Positions 25,332 through 33,648 of a stretch of DNA of 42,104 nucleotides are shown here, piece by piece. This DNA is from Jeotgalicoccus marinus DSM 19772 (GTDB lineage: Bacteria > Bacillota > Bacilli > Staphylococcales > Salinicoccaceae). Location: NCBI RefSeq assembly GCF_000425825.1, contig NZ_KE384461.1, positions 1,602 through 43,705 on the forward strand, written 5' to 3'. Numbering within the stretch: the first letter of the stretch is position 1; the number at the start of each line of letters is the position of its first letter. The notes beneath the pieces were generated by a model, which was not told the origin of the DNA, ran no database searches, and was given only the letters and a program-made list of their open reading frames with translations. A program made the translations under genes and the position numbers.

Positions 25332-27008
25332 CTATCCTTCTAGTGTTACAGCCACCCATTCTCTAACACTATTAATCATATATAGTTTAACTTCATTATT
25401 TTGATATTTCTTTTTCAAAGTCTCAACAGAATAATCTCGCTCTGTGAGTATGCCTTCTGTCAATAAAGACTGTCTCATGACACCATTTAATAACTCAGGT
25501 CTTAAAACAGGTGTCGTCAACACACCGTTTTCTTCAACGACAAGATTACCTATATTAAATTCTGTGACATTTAGACTATCATTATAATACAAAACGAGAT
25601 CACAATCATTTGATTCACTATAATATTGATGTCTGACCGTCGTTTTGTGACTAGTGAAGTCCTCTGGTGCATACATAATTTTAGTCGATAAACACGCTGT
25701 CATGCTATGAACAGGTTCAACTTCTTGGTGGCTAATATTCATCACACCAGTGTGATCTAAAGTTAGGCGTAGCTTGTATACACCAGTGTGGATATCTTTA
25801 ACTTCTATATAATTTTGAAGTTCACTTTGAGCATCGTCAAGTGGGTAGTTAAAGTAATCCGCACTTGTCTTCAAGCGATTGAGGTGTAGTGCTAAACGTT
25901 TGATATTACCTCTTTCTAGTCGCATCGACTCTATCAAAGCATACTGGCCTTGTTTTAGAAATGAAGTCTTATGGAGAATTTCTTCAAACTCTCCGCTCGG
26001 GTCTGAGTCATAGGTAATGCCGCCCCCTGCACCATATGTGTAGTTACCGTCTTCGATTACCATAGTACGAATAGGTACGTTGAAGATTATGGATTGGTCC
26101 GGGTAGAGTATACCGAGTGCACCACAATAATAGCCTCGTGGCGTTTTTTCGAGTTTGGAAATAATATCCATAGTCTTTATTTTAGGTGCACCGGTTATCG
26201 AGCCACAAGGAAAGAGCGCGTCAAAAGTATCACTTAGCTGAACGTCATCTCTTACTTTTGCTTCTACAACCGATATCATCTGGTAGACCGTTCGGTACTT
26301 TTCAATGGTAAACAGTTCAGTTGCCTCTACTGTGTTCTTTTTGGCAATTCTTGAGATGTCATTTCTTAAAAGATCAACAATCATTACATTTTCAGCCTGG
26401 TCTTTCTTTGAATGCCTTAAAAACTGATAGCTTTCATTGTCTTTCTCTTGGTCTTCAAATGTCGGTGCCGTCCCCTTCATCGGTTTTGTTCTTATCGTTC
26501 GGTTAGGATCAATTTCGAAGAATAATTCAGGGGATACACTAAGGATTTCTTTGTCATCTAAATCCACATACATTGCGTAATCTCCGTTGTTGCCGCTTGT
26601 AAGTTTTAAGAATAGCTGGTGGCTATCACCACTGAAATCTCCATACAATCTCGTCGTATAGTTCACTTGGTAGGTATGGCCATCCAGTATATAATTCCTT
26701 ACTGCTTCAATGTTACTTTCTATTTCTTCTCTACTTTCACTGAGACTTGGTTCAGTCATGGTAAAGCGTCCTGTTTTTTCTCCTTGTAAAAAGGACTCAT
26801 AAGATACAGGCGCATCAAAGATTCCAACAAAGTATTCGTCTTTTTCGTATGTGACGCCGACGACTGCGTAGTAACCTTTTTCCTGCATTGCTTTGGCATG
26901 GTTAACAGCTGTATCAAAAGATGTCGGTGCTTGAATCACTTCAATTGGTGAAGTGAAAAAATGTTCCTCGACCACACCATCTTTTTTGAATTTTGTATGT
27001 GCTCTCAT
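25332..27008 (-). CDS. pabB: Bifunctional aminodeoxychorismate synthase component I / aminodeoxychorismate lyase
   Basis: Makes 4-aminobenzoate for folate. The 558-aa protein is a fusion. Residues about 1-350 are the chorismate-binding PabB domain with KPMKGT (175-180), LLRNDISRI (213-221) and PCGSITGAPKIKTM (267-280). Residues about 355-558 are a PabC-type PLP lyase of the D-amino-acid transaminase fold, with the probable Schiff-base Lys455 in HKTTVRHQYY and the TEFNIGNL cofactor-binding loop. In Staphylococcus aureus pabB and pabC are separate genes; the fusion is common elsewhere in Firmicutes. The start overlaps the pabA stop by 4 nt (ATGA). Confidence 0.93.
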   Translation of the reverse strand: MRAHTKFKKDGVVEEHFFTSPIEVIQAPTSFDTAVNHAKAMQEKGYYAVVGVTYEKDEYFVGIFDAPVSYESFLQGEKTGRFTMTEPSLSESREEIESNIEAVRNYILDGHTYQVNYTTRLYGDFSGDSHQLFLKLTSGNNGDYAMYVDLDDKEILSVSPELFFEIDPNRTIRTKPMKGTAPTFEDQEKDNESYQFLRHSKKDQAENVMIVDLLRNDISRIAKKNTVEATELFTIEKYRTVYQMISVVEAKVRDDVQLSDTFDALFPCGSITGAPKIKTMDIISKLEKTPRGYYCGALGILYPDQSIIFNVPIRTMVIEDGNYTYGAGGGITYDSDPSGEFEEILHKTSFLKQGQYALIESMRLERGNIKRLALHLNRLKTSADYFNYPLDDAQSELQNYIEVKDIHTGVYKLRLTLDHTGVMNISHQEVEPVHSMTACLSTKIMYAPEDFTSHKTTVRHQYYSESNDCDLVLYYNDSLNVTEFNIGNLVVEENGVLTTPVLRPELLNGVMRQSLLTEGILTERDYSVETLKKKYQNNEVKLYMINSVREWVAVTLEG

Positions 27009-27592
27009 CCTTGATTTTCCTCCACTGCAATTCTAATAAAGTTATTGACCTGGGCTCTGCCGTGCTCTGACAAAATTGCCTCTGGATGATATTGCACGCC
27101 AAAAACGGGGTAGGTTTTATGACGGATTGCCATATTGATGCCGTCTTCGGTCTGTCCAACAATATTGTAGTCATTAACTTGTCCATAACAACTTAAAGAA
27201 TGGTACCTGCAGCCAATCACAGGTGTCGGGATATTAGCGTAAATATCTTTTTCGTTGTGATAGACCGGGTGCGCATGTCCGTGTATGGGACGTTTTCCAT
27301 GAGAAACTTCTCCACCCGCTAAGTGCCAGAGCATTTGATGACCGAGACAAATACCAAATATCGGTTGGGTCGTAAAATATTTTTTAATAAAATCCAATAC
27401 TTCCGGACGGTCTGTTGGATGTGATGGACCCGGCGATATAACAACACCAATAATATTATTATCCGCCATATTATATGAAGAAAGTTCATCTGGTCGGACC
27501 ACTTTTACACCAACACCATAGGGGTTACTTTCCATATAGTGTACCAGATTATATGTAAAGGAATCATAGTTATCAATCATTAATAAATTCAC
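27005..27592 (-). CDS. pabA: Aminodeoxychorismate synthase glutamine amidotransferase subunit
   Basis: Class I glutaminase that delivers ammonia to PabB. The 195-aa protein has the nucleophile in FGICLGHQML (Cys82) and the triad His/Glu in YHPEAI (His169, Glu171), with the oxyanion segment ISPGPSHP (52-59). It starts at GTG 27592, 8 nt after GGGAG. PabA and TrpG are hard to tell apart and some species share one; immediate coupling to pabB and the absence of trp genes favour PabA. First gene of a five-gene operon. Confidence 0.92.
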   Translation of the reverse strand: MNLLMIDNYDSFTYNLVHYMESNPYGVGVKVVRPDELSSYNMADNNIIGVVISPGPSHPTDRPEVLDFIKKYFTTQPIFGICLGHQMLWHLAGGEVSHGKRPIHGHAHPVYHNEKDIYANIPTPVIGCRYHSLSCYGQVNDYNIVGQTEDGINMAIRHKTYPVFGVQYHPEAILSEHGRAQVNNFIRIAVEENQG

Positions 27593-27752
27593 TGGTCATT
27601 CTCCCTGAAAATCTGTTATTTTCTAATAATATCATATCAGACATCATTTAAATATTAGAATCAGTAACTAGTCGGATGTAATCATTCATCCATTAGTGTA
27701 AACTATGTAGTTAATAAGAATTTTAACTTTAAATTAGAATAGAAGGTTTAAT

Positions 27753-28940
27753 ATGACAAATGATAAGCCAAGAATTTGGACTCGTGATTTTATCATCATT
27801 GTATTTGCAAACTTTTTTATATTTACATCTTTTCAAATGACCTTACCTACGTTGCCACTTTACGTTCAAGAGATTAGTAATTCAAATACGTGGGTTGGCT
27901 TAATTGTAGGTATCTTCACTTTTTCTGCGCTAATAATTAGGCCCTTTGGTGGTAACTTATTGGATACAAGTGGACGTGCGCCAGTCTTTCTAGGCGGACT
28001 GTTGATTCTCGTTATTTCTTTGTATTCGCTCGCAATCAGCACTACGATTCTACTTTTAGTCATTGTGAGGGTTGTTCAAGGTGTGGGATGGGGATTATCC
28101 AATACTGCATCTGGTACTATCGCGTCTGACCTTGTACCTAAAGAACGTCGGGGTGAAGGCTTAGGTTACTTCGGCTTAAGTGGTAACCTTGCACTAGCAA
28201 TCGGACCTGCATTCGGTCTATTTTTAGTCAATCATATTGAGTTCTCTACCCTATTTATGATCTGTGGTTCCTTAACACTGCTTGCCTTAATTTTGGCATT
28301 GAATATCAAGTACAAAAAAGCTGCACCAGTAACAAAAACAGATTACGAGGGAAAAACTCTACCAAAAGAACGCATGAAGTTCTTTGAAAAACGTGCCTTA
28401 CCCGCTTCATCCCTACTGTTTTTTATTACATTTACGTTCGGTGGAATCGCAACATTTTTACCAGCCTATTCATTCCAACAAGGTCTGCCTTCATATGCCA
28501 TACAGCTATATTTTGTCATCTATGCAATTTCCTTAGTCGCGACACGATTATTCGCTGGACGTATCTATGACCGCCGTGGGTTGGCAATTGTCTTTATACC
28601 AGGTTCAGTAATGATTATTATCGGCTTAATCTTCTTAGCTATTTTACAAAACGAAATGTTCCTTTATATAGGCGCTATATTTTATGGATTAGGATTTGGA
28701 ACGATTCAACCCGCCTTACAAGCGTCAGCAATCAATACAACCCCACCAGAAAAAAGAGGTATGGCTAACGCGACCTTCTTCTCTGCTTTTGATTTAGGCG
28801 TTGGGCTCGGTGCAATGACATTTGGACTCGTTGCAGAGTTCATTGGGTACAGTTCAATATATTGGATTAGTGCAACAAGTGCGGCACTCGCTCTAGGACT
28901 ATACTTTATTTTACGACTTAACAATAAATTCACTTCATAA
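27753..28940 (+). CDS. MFS transporter
   Basis: A 395-aa major facilitator with twelve predicted helices. The cytoplasmic loop motif between helices 2 and 3 is RPFGGNLLDTSGRAP (a form of GxLaDrxGrkx), repeated in the second half as RLFAGRIYDRRG, and helix 5 carries the PKERRGEGLGYFGLSGNLALAIGP antiporter-like motif, which suggests drug or metabolite efflux. Substrate unknown. The ribosome binding site (AGAAGG) is modest. It is divergent from pabA, with a 160-bp AT-rich gap between. Confidence 0.88.
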   Translation: MTNDKPRIWTRDFIIIVFANFFIFTSFQMTLPTLPLYVQEISNSNTWVGLIVGIFTFSALIIRPFGGNLLDTSGRAPVFLGGLLILVISLYSLAISTTILLLVIVRVVQGVGWGLSNTASGTIASDLVPKERRGEGLGYFGLSGNLALAIGPAFGLFLVNHIEFSTLFMICGSLTLLALILALNIKYKKAAPVTKTDYEGKTLPKERMKFFEKRALPASSLLFFITFTFGGIATFLPAYSFQQGLPSYAIQLYFVIYAISLVATRLFAGRIYDRRGLAIVFIPGSVMIIIGLIFLAILQNEMFLYIGAIFYGLGFGTIQPALQASAINTTPPEKRGMANATFFSAFDLGVGLGAMTFGLVAEFIGYSSIYWISATSAALALGLYFILRLNNKFTS

Positions 28941-28951
28941 TTCAAAGAAAT

Positions 28952-28977
28952 GTTTACAAGTCTTTGTTATTGGAAAT
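28952..28977 (+). promoter_or_regulatory. Possible sigma-B promoter of the GlsB-like gene
   Basis: GTTTAC, 14 nt, GGAAAT resembles the sigma-B pattern GTTTAA-N12-15-GGGWAW, with one mismatch in each box. It lies 48 nt before the start codon of a stress-type gene. Suggestive only. Confidence 0.35.
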
Positions 28978-29024
28978 ATATGACTAGAAACAGTTTTTAC
29001 TTTTTTAATAGGAGGAATTTAGTT

Positions 29025-29285
29025 ATGGGTTGGTTATGGACATTAATAGTTGGCGGTATTCTCGGTTGGTTAGCTGGACTAATCATAAGTAAAGACGTAC
29101 CGTTCGGTATTATCGGTAACATTATTGCAGGACTTATCGGTGCATCTATCGGTAATGCAATTGGTTTAGACTTCGGACCCACTCTAGGCGGAATGAGCAT
29201 CATTGGTACATTAGCTGGTGCGATTATTCTAATTCTAGTGGTTTCATTTATCTTTAACTTGTTAAAAGGTAACAAGAAGGCTTAA
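29025..29285 (+). CDS. GlsB/YeaQ/YmgE family stress-response membrane protein
   Basis: An 86-aa protein with three glycine-rich membrane helices (about 2-20, 27-47, 57-80), the family pattern WTLIVGGILGWLAGLI and FGIIGNIIAGLIGASIG. In Firmicutes it is often linked to the Asp23/AmaP envelope-stress system. I chose ATG 29025 because GGAGG lies 9 nt upstream; the frame is open to 28950 but has no ribosome binding site there. A sigma-B-like promoter precedes it. Single gene ended by a perfect palindromic terminator. Confidence 0.87.
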   Translation: MGWLWTLIVGGILGWLAGLIISKDVPFGIIGNIIAGLIGASIGNAIGLDFGPTLGGMSIIGTLAGAIILILVVSFIFNLLKGNKKA

Positions 29286-29360
29286 TGAAAGACTCACACC
29301 ATGATTTGATTTATAAGTAGGTCTCGGGCAATCTGTCTAACCTGTTAAAAATATGTATTG

Positions 29361-29396
29361 AAAAACCATGGGGAGAATATTCTCCCCATGGTTTTT
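29361..29396. terminator. Bidirectional terminator, perfect 36-nt palindrome
   Basis: Each half is an 18-nt arm (AAAAACCATGGGGAGAAT and its reverse complement) with no mismatch. A/T ends provide T-tracts on both strands, serving the GlsB gene and the ABC transporter operon. Confidence 0.93.
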
Positions 29397-29399
29397 CTT

Positions 29400-31130
29400 T
29401 TATCCCATCTGCATTTCATACATTTTGCTATAGGTGCCTTGTTGCTGAATGAGTGCGCTATGATTACCTCGCTCTTTGATTACCCCGTTATCCAGTAAAA
29501 TGATCTGATCTGCGTGTTGAATCGTTGATAGTCTATGCGCAATGATAAAGGTTGTTCTGTTGTGACTCACAACCTTCATGGCATATTGAATCATCTGTTC
29601 GGTTTCTGAGTCTATATTACTCGTTGCTTCATCTAAAACAAGTACTTGTGGATTAAACGCTAACGCACGTGCAAAAGATATAAGCTGCCTTTCTCCGAGC
29701 GATAGTGTTGCGCCGCGTTCTGTTAGTTCAGAGTGAATACCATTATCTAATTTACTTAAAAGATTCTCTCCTCCGACATCAATTAATGCTTTCTTAGCAC
29801 TTTCTTCACTAATGTCCTTATTATTCAAACGAATGTTATACAAAAGCGATCCACTATAAATAAATGGATCTTGTAGAACGATGGACATAAACTTACGGAG
29901 TGATTTTTTATCGATATCGATAGTATTTCTATCATCAAAGTAAATACCACCTGAAGTCGGGTCATAAAATCGCATCAATAGATTGATAATGGAGCTTTTC
30001 CCGGATCCAGTGTGACCGACTAAGGCGACTGTTTCTCCTTGGCTCACATCGATGTTAATGTTTTTTAGGACATCTCTTTTGCCATCGTAGGAGAAGTTCA
30101 CATTTCTAAAGTGAATGTTCCCCTTAAATTCCTCTAAGTCGTCGCCTGTATTTTCTTCTACTTCAGCATCCAATAATTCAAATACTTTGTTAGCCGCTAC
30201 TCGAGCTTGTTCATAAACACTTAGTTGATTAACGATATTGAATAAGGGGTTAAAGAACCGCGTAATATAATCAACTAAGAGATACATCGTCCCCACTGTT
30301 AAAACTGTTGATTCGCTTAAATAGACTGATGCGAATATATAGACGAGTATGGCGAAAACGATAGAGCGAATGTTATTTGCTAAGTTATCTCCAGTTAAAC
30401 TTTCGAGTTGTATTAGACCCTTTGTACTCTTGTAATAGTCATCATTAATCGCTTCAAATTCATCAGCGATTTGTTCTTGACGATTGAAAACTTGAATAAT
30501 CGGCATGCCAATGATGGACTCATTAATCATAGCATTCATTTCACTGTTCTTCTCTCGTCTGATGTGGTTGTTATCATTAGAATATTTTTTATAAAGCATA
30601 CCCCAAACAATAATAATCGGCATAAATATGAGCATCACTATACCTGTCCAAGTGTTGATGAAGAATACAACTGTCACTATACTACCGATCGTTAGGATAC
30701 TTGCCATAAACATCGGAATCACCGATGTGAACAGTTCTAAAATCGATTCGGTATCGTTCGTAATGCGTGCAACCACCTTACCTGCTGGTAGGTTATCAAA
30801 ATATTTAATGGGTAGGCGTTGGACGTGACCGAAGACTTCCTTCCTCATCTTTTGAATGGCTTTAGAACCGGCTGTCGCTAGTAAAATCTGTGCAAAAAAT
30901 GTAGTGATTGCATGGATAATCTTCAAGCCCATAAATAGTGCAATTAAATATAAAATCGGCTCTAAAATGATATTGCCTTCTCCTAATTTTATATGTTCGT
31001 CAATAATTCTCGCTGCAATCAATGGACCGACTAATTCAAAAGCTGTCATCAGAATCATCAATATGACTCCAGAAAAAAAGATACCTTTAAAGCTTAGAAT
31101 ATATGGAAACAATCGTTTTAGTTCAGTCAT
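29400..31130 (-). CDS. Heterodimeric ABC exporter subunit with catalytic Walker B Glu
   Basis: A fused membrane and ATPase exporter half of 576 aa: six helices in about residues 18-310, NBD at 335-576. Walker A GHTGSGKS (372-379), Walker B LVLDE (497-501) with the catalytic Glu501, and H-loop His in IIAHRLS. The signature motif is LSLGE (476-480) instead of LSGGQ. With the upstream partner this gives one competent and one degenerate ATP site, the arrangement of BmrCD, LmrCD and TM287/288. It starts 3 nt after the partner gene ends. By position it corresponds to BmrD/YheH. Likely a multidrug exporter; substrate unknown. Confidence 0.9.
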   Translation of the reverse strand: MTELKRLFPYILSFKGIFFSGVILMILMTAFELVGPLIAARIIDEHIKLGEGNIILEPILYLIALFMGLKIIHAITTFFAQILLATAGSKAIQKMRKEVFGHVQRLPIKYFDNLPAGKVVARITNDTESILELFTSVIPMFMASILTIGSIVTVVFFINTWTGIVMLIFMPIIIVWGMLYKKYSNDNNHIRREKNSEMNAMINESIIGMPIIQVFNRQEQIADEFEAINDDYYKSTKGLIQLESLTGDNLANNIRSIVFAILVYIFASVYLSESTVLTVGTMYLLVDYITRFFNPLFNIVNQLSVYEQARVAANKVFELLDAEVEENTGDDLEEFKGNIHFRNVNFSYDGKRDVLKNINIDVSQGETVALVGHTGSGKSSIINLLMRFYDPTSGGIYFDDRNTIDIDKKSLRKFMSIVLQDPFIYSGSLLYNIRLNNKDISEESAKKALIDVGGENLLSKLDNGIHSELTERGATLSLGERQLISFARALAFNPQVLVLDEATSNIDSETEQMIQYAMKVVSHNRTTFIIAHRLSTIQHADQIILLDNGVIKERGNHSALIQQQGTYSKMYEMQMG

Positions 31131-31133
31131 CCC

Positions 31134-32864
31134 TCAGACACCTCCCTTGATGTAGTAGTGGTTTTGTTCTTTATACCAGCCTTCTCTTTTAGACAATTCT
31201 TCATGCGTACCTTCTTGTGCTAAACGTCCATTTTCAAGGACGATAATTTTATCCGCATGGTGGACAGCTGACAATCGATGCGTCACGATAATGGTTGTTT
31301 TTCCTTGACGTTTCTCTCGAATGTGATTGATAATTCTTTGCTCAGTTCTTGCATCCACTGCACTTAAGGCGTCGTCCAAAATTAAGATATCTGGATTCTT
31401 AATCAAACTTCTCGCAATTGAAATTCTCTGTTTTTGTCCTCCACTTAAGGAGACCCCTTTCTCCCCAACAAGCGTATCTAGACCATCTGGCATGCGTTTA
31501 AGATCTTCATCAAAAGCACTTAACTCAATCGCCTGTTGTAATTCCTCATAAGTGGCATCTGGTTTACCAAAGAGAATATTTTCCTTTACAGTTCTTGAAA
31601 ACAGTATGTTTTCCTGGGAAACGTAACCGAGCTTATCTCTTAACTTATCTCTGTCGAGTTCTGAGACATTTAAACCATCAATAATTAGATCCCCACTACC
31701 TTCAGGGTAAATTCTTAGTAATTGTTTAATAAAAGTCGACTTCCCACTGCCAGTCTTACCAACAACACCAAGTGTTTCTCCCTTGTTAAGCTCGACTGTT
31801 ATATCTTCTAAATTGTTATGCTTTGATAGCGGATATTTAAAAGTAACATTATTAAAACTAAACTCTGGCGTTTCAACCACTTTCATTCCTTCGTAGTCGA
31901 GTACATCTTTTTCATCTAAAACTTGTTGGATACGGTCGTAAGAAGCATTTCCTCGCTCCATTACATTAAACAACATACCAAGTGCATACATTGGCCAAAT
32001 TAGCATATTTAAATAGACGTTAAAGGTAATGAGCTGGCCAACAGAAATGGATCCATTATTAACCAAGACTGCACCGTAACCAAATGAAATCGCTATGCTG
32101 AGTGAGACTACTAAAATCGTTAACGGCTGAAAGAAAGCATCTAGTTTTTCCACTTTCATATACTTCTTTAAATAATTTTCCGTCAACTGATGAAAACGTC
32201 CCGCTTCTTGTGTCTCTTGAACGTAACTTCGTGTTAAGCGGACACCTTCCACTACTTCTAAGACTGCATCATTCATAACGCCAAAGGATTCTTGTGCGGT
32301 CTTATGATTCTTATTTATTTTCTTTCCAAGACGTTGTTCTAAAATCGCTAATAATGGTAAAGGCAAGAGCGCAAAAAATGTCAGTGGCCAACTGATGCTA
32401 AAGCCCATCACTAAGACGATCGTTAGTAAGAAAGTCGTAGCATCGAGTAAAGTAATGACACCAAAGCCTGTCGACATGTATATCGTCTTCAAGTCATTAG
32501 TTGATTTCGCCATCAAATCTCCGGTCTTATTCTTCTCATAAAAACTTGGAGAAAATGCGAGGAATTTCTTCATTAAACGACTTCTTAAAATATTTTCAAT
32601 TTTTATGGCACCTTCAAATAAGAGAAAGCCCCAGAAATAAGTACCAGCATAAGATAAAATAATGACTAATAAGAAAACAATGATAATTTGCCACATTAAT
32701 GTTTGTGTCATTGTGTCGTTGTTAATAAGATCAATTGTTCGGCCGATCAATTGCGGGGGAATGATGTCGAGTAAATTTGACATCATTAGTAATACAAAAA
32801 TAACAATGTATCGTTTTTTGTTCTCCCGAATGTACCAGCCAATTTTCTTGATGTAACTAAACAT
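31134..32864 (-). CDS. Heterodimeric ABC exporter subunit with degenerate Walker B
   Basis: A 576-aa exporter half: six helices within residues 18-300, NBD at about 333-576. Walker A GKTGSGKS (369-376) and signature LSGGQ (473-477) are canonical, but Walker B is ILILDD (493-498), so Asp498 replaces the catalytic Glu, as in BmrC/YheI. Paired with the other subunit, this Walker site faces the LSLGE signature and forms the non-hydrolysing site. I chose ATG 32864 behind GGGGGT (32873-32877); an open TTG at 32879 overlaps it. The gene lies downstream of a leader ORF and two terminators, so expression is probably inducible by read-through. Confidence 0.9.
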   Translation of the reverse strand: MFSYIKKIGWYIRENKKRYIVIFVLLMMSNLLDIIPPQLIGRTIDLINNDTMTQTLMWQIIIVFLLVIILSYAGTYFWGFLLFEGAIKIENILRSRLMKKFLAFSPSFYEKNKTGDLMAKSTNDLKTIYMSTGFGVITLLDATTFLLTIVLVMGFSISWPLTFFALLPLPLLAILEQRLGKKINKNHKTAQESFGVMNDAVLEVVEGVRLTRSYVQETQEAGRFHQLTENYLKKYMKVEKLDAFFQPLTILVVSLSIAISFGYGAVLVNNGSISVGQLITFNVYLNMLIWPMYALGMLFNVMERGNASYDRIQQVLDEKDVLDYEGMKVVETPEFSFNNVTFKYPLSKHNNLEDITVELNKGETLGVVGKTGSGKSTFIKQLLRIYPEGSGDLIIDGLNVSELDRDKLRDKLGYVSQENILFSRTVKENILFGKPDATYEELQQAIELSAFDEDLKRMPDGLDTLVGEKGVSLSGGQKQRISIARSLIKNPDILILDDALSAVDARTEQRIINHIREKRQGKTTIIVTHRLSAVHHADKIIVLENGRLAQEGTHEELSKREGWYKEQNHYYIKGGV

Positions 32865-32917
32865 AATTTGTACCCCCAAATATCCCTCTGTTTAAATCAC
32901 TTACACCCTCTCTTGAC

Positions 32918-32948
32918 AAAAAAAGCGCGCACTATTATTGTGCACGCT
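32918..32948 (-). terminator. Second leader terminator of the ABC exporter operon
   Basis: A 9-bp stem with one G-U pair (32924-32932 with 32940-32948, 7-nt loop), then seven T on the minus strand. It lies 54 nt before the first exporter gene and would stop transcripts that start at the leader promoter. Confidence 0.88.
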
Positions 32949-32962
32949 AAAAAACTGCATAA

Positions 32963-32989
32963 AAATAGAGAGGGGTCTCCTCTCTATTT
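32963..32989 (-). terminator. Attenuator hairpin of the ABC exporter operon
   Basis: A perfect 11-bp stem (32963-32973 with 32979-32989, 5-nt loop) followed by TTTTTA on the minus strand. Its 5' arm (transcript AAATAGAGAGG) can pair instead with CCTCTGTATTT inside the leader ORF (33030-33040), with one mismatch in 11. It begins 28 nt after the leader stop codon. Confidence 0.82.
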
Positions 32990-33017
32990 CATATATTTAT
33001 AGTTCTAGAAATTACCT

Positions 33018-33092
33018 TTATAAAATGTAAAATACAGAGGTTTGCATATGTTTTTGTGAAATTAATAATGGTTCATTCGTTCTTAATTTCAT
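33018..33092 (-). CDS. Leader peptide (24 aa) of the ABC exporter operon
   Basis: Too short for standard calling. ATG 33092 is 9 nt after AAAAGGAGGT, one of the best ribosome binding sites in the window; the ORF has 24 codons (begins MKLRTNEPLL, ends VFYIL) and stops at TAA 33020-33018. A strong promoter lies 37 nt upstream and two terminators lie between it and the exporter genes. Codons 18-21 contain the sequence that can pair with the attenuator 5' arm. This layout matches ribosome-mediated attenuation leaders such as bmrB (yheJ) of Bacillus subtilis; the peptide itself shows no similarity that I can recognise. Function is inference from architecture. Confidence 0.72.
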   Translation of the reverse strand: MKLRTNEPLLISQKHMQTSVFYIL

Positions 33093-33128
33093 AATGCCTT
33101 ACCTCCTTTTAGAATTTGTCACAATTTC

Positions 33129-33157
33129 ATCATAATTTAAATATTTACACATTTCAA
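33129..33157 (-). promoter_or_regulatory. Strong sigma-A promoter of the leader-ABC exporter operon
   Basis: On the minus strand TTGAAA (33157-33152), exactly 17 nt, TATGAT (33134-33129); five of six consensus bases in each box. Predicted transcript start near 33122, about 30 nt before the leader ATG. Confidence 0.8.
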
Positions 33158-33185
33158 GGGAATTTTCTAAAAATTATATAAGATA

Positions 33186-33593
33186 TTACTTATTCGGTTT
33201 TACAGTGACGCCACCAGGTTCATTTGACAATACCCAGTTTGCAGAAAGTACATTTTCTAAGTCTGCCACTTGGTCTTTACTTAGTTCCAGACCAGAAATA
33301 GTGAACTCATCGACTTGGTAATCTTCATCTGCAAATTTACCAAACTTCATTTTGATTAGATTTTTTAATCCGTTGAATGTTAAGAATTTAACCTTGTAAC
33401 CGTCGTTGACGATAGAATCAAAATCAGCATTCTTACTCAATTCAACCAAAGCATCAAAGTCCATATTCTCTTTGATGGCTTTAAATTCTTCTATTTCTCC
33501 AGCTTTAATATTGTTAATAATTGTTTCATTATCAACGCCATTCCCTTTCAAGGTTTCAATAGCGTATGCTTCCATCAAAGTAATAGATTCCAT
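33186..33593 (-). CDS. Uncharacterised soluble protein
   Basis: I do not recognise this 135-aa protein. It has no signal peptide or membrane helix. The first half is acidic and helical (MESITLMEAYAIETLKG, KAGEIEEFKAIKEN), the second half mixes beta and helix (YKVKFLTFNGLKNLI, FTISGLELSKDQVADLENVL) and ends in a Gly/Pro/Lys tail (GGVTVKPNK). No cysteines. GGAGG lies 11 nt before ATG, so expression is plausible. It lies just upstream of the leader promoter with no clear terminator between, so some read-through into the attenuator is possible. Confidence 0.6.
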   Translation of the reverse strand: MESITLMEAYAIETLKGNGVDNETIINNIKAGEIEEFKAIKENMDFDALVELSKNADFDSIVNDGYKVKFLTFNGLKNLIKMKFGKFADEDYQVDEFTISGLELSKDQVADLENVLSANWVLSNEPGGVTVKPNK

Positions 33594-33648
33594 AGTGTGA
33601 TGTGCCTCCTAGAAATGTTTACCCCATTATAGCATTTTTAGTGTGAAA

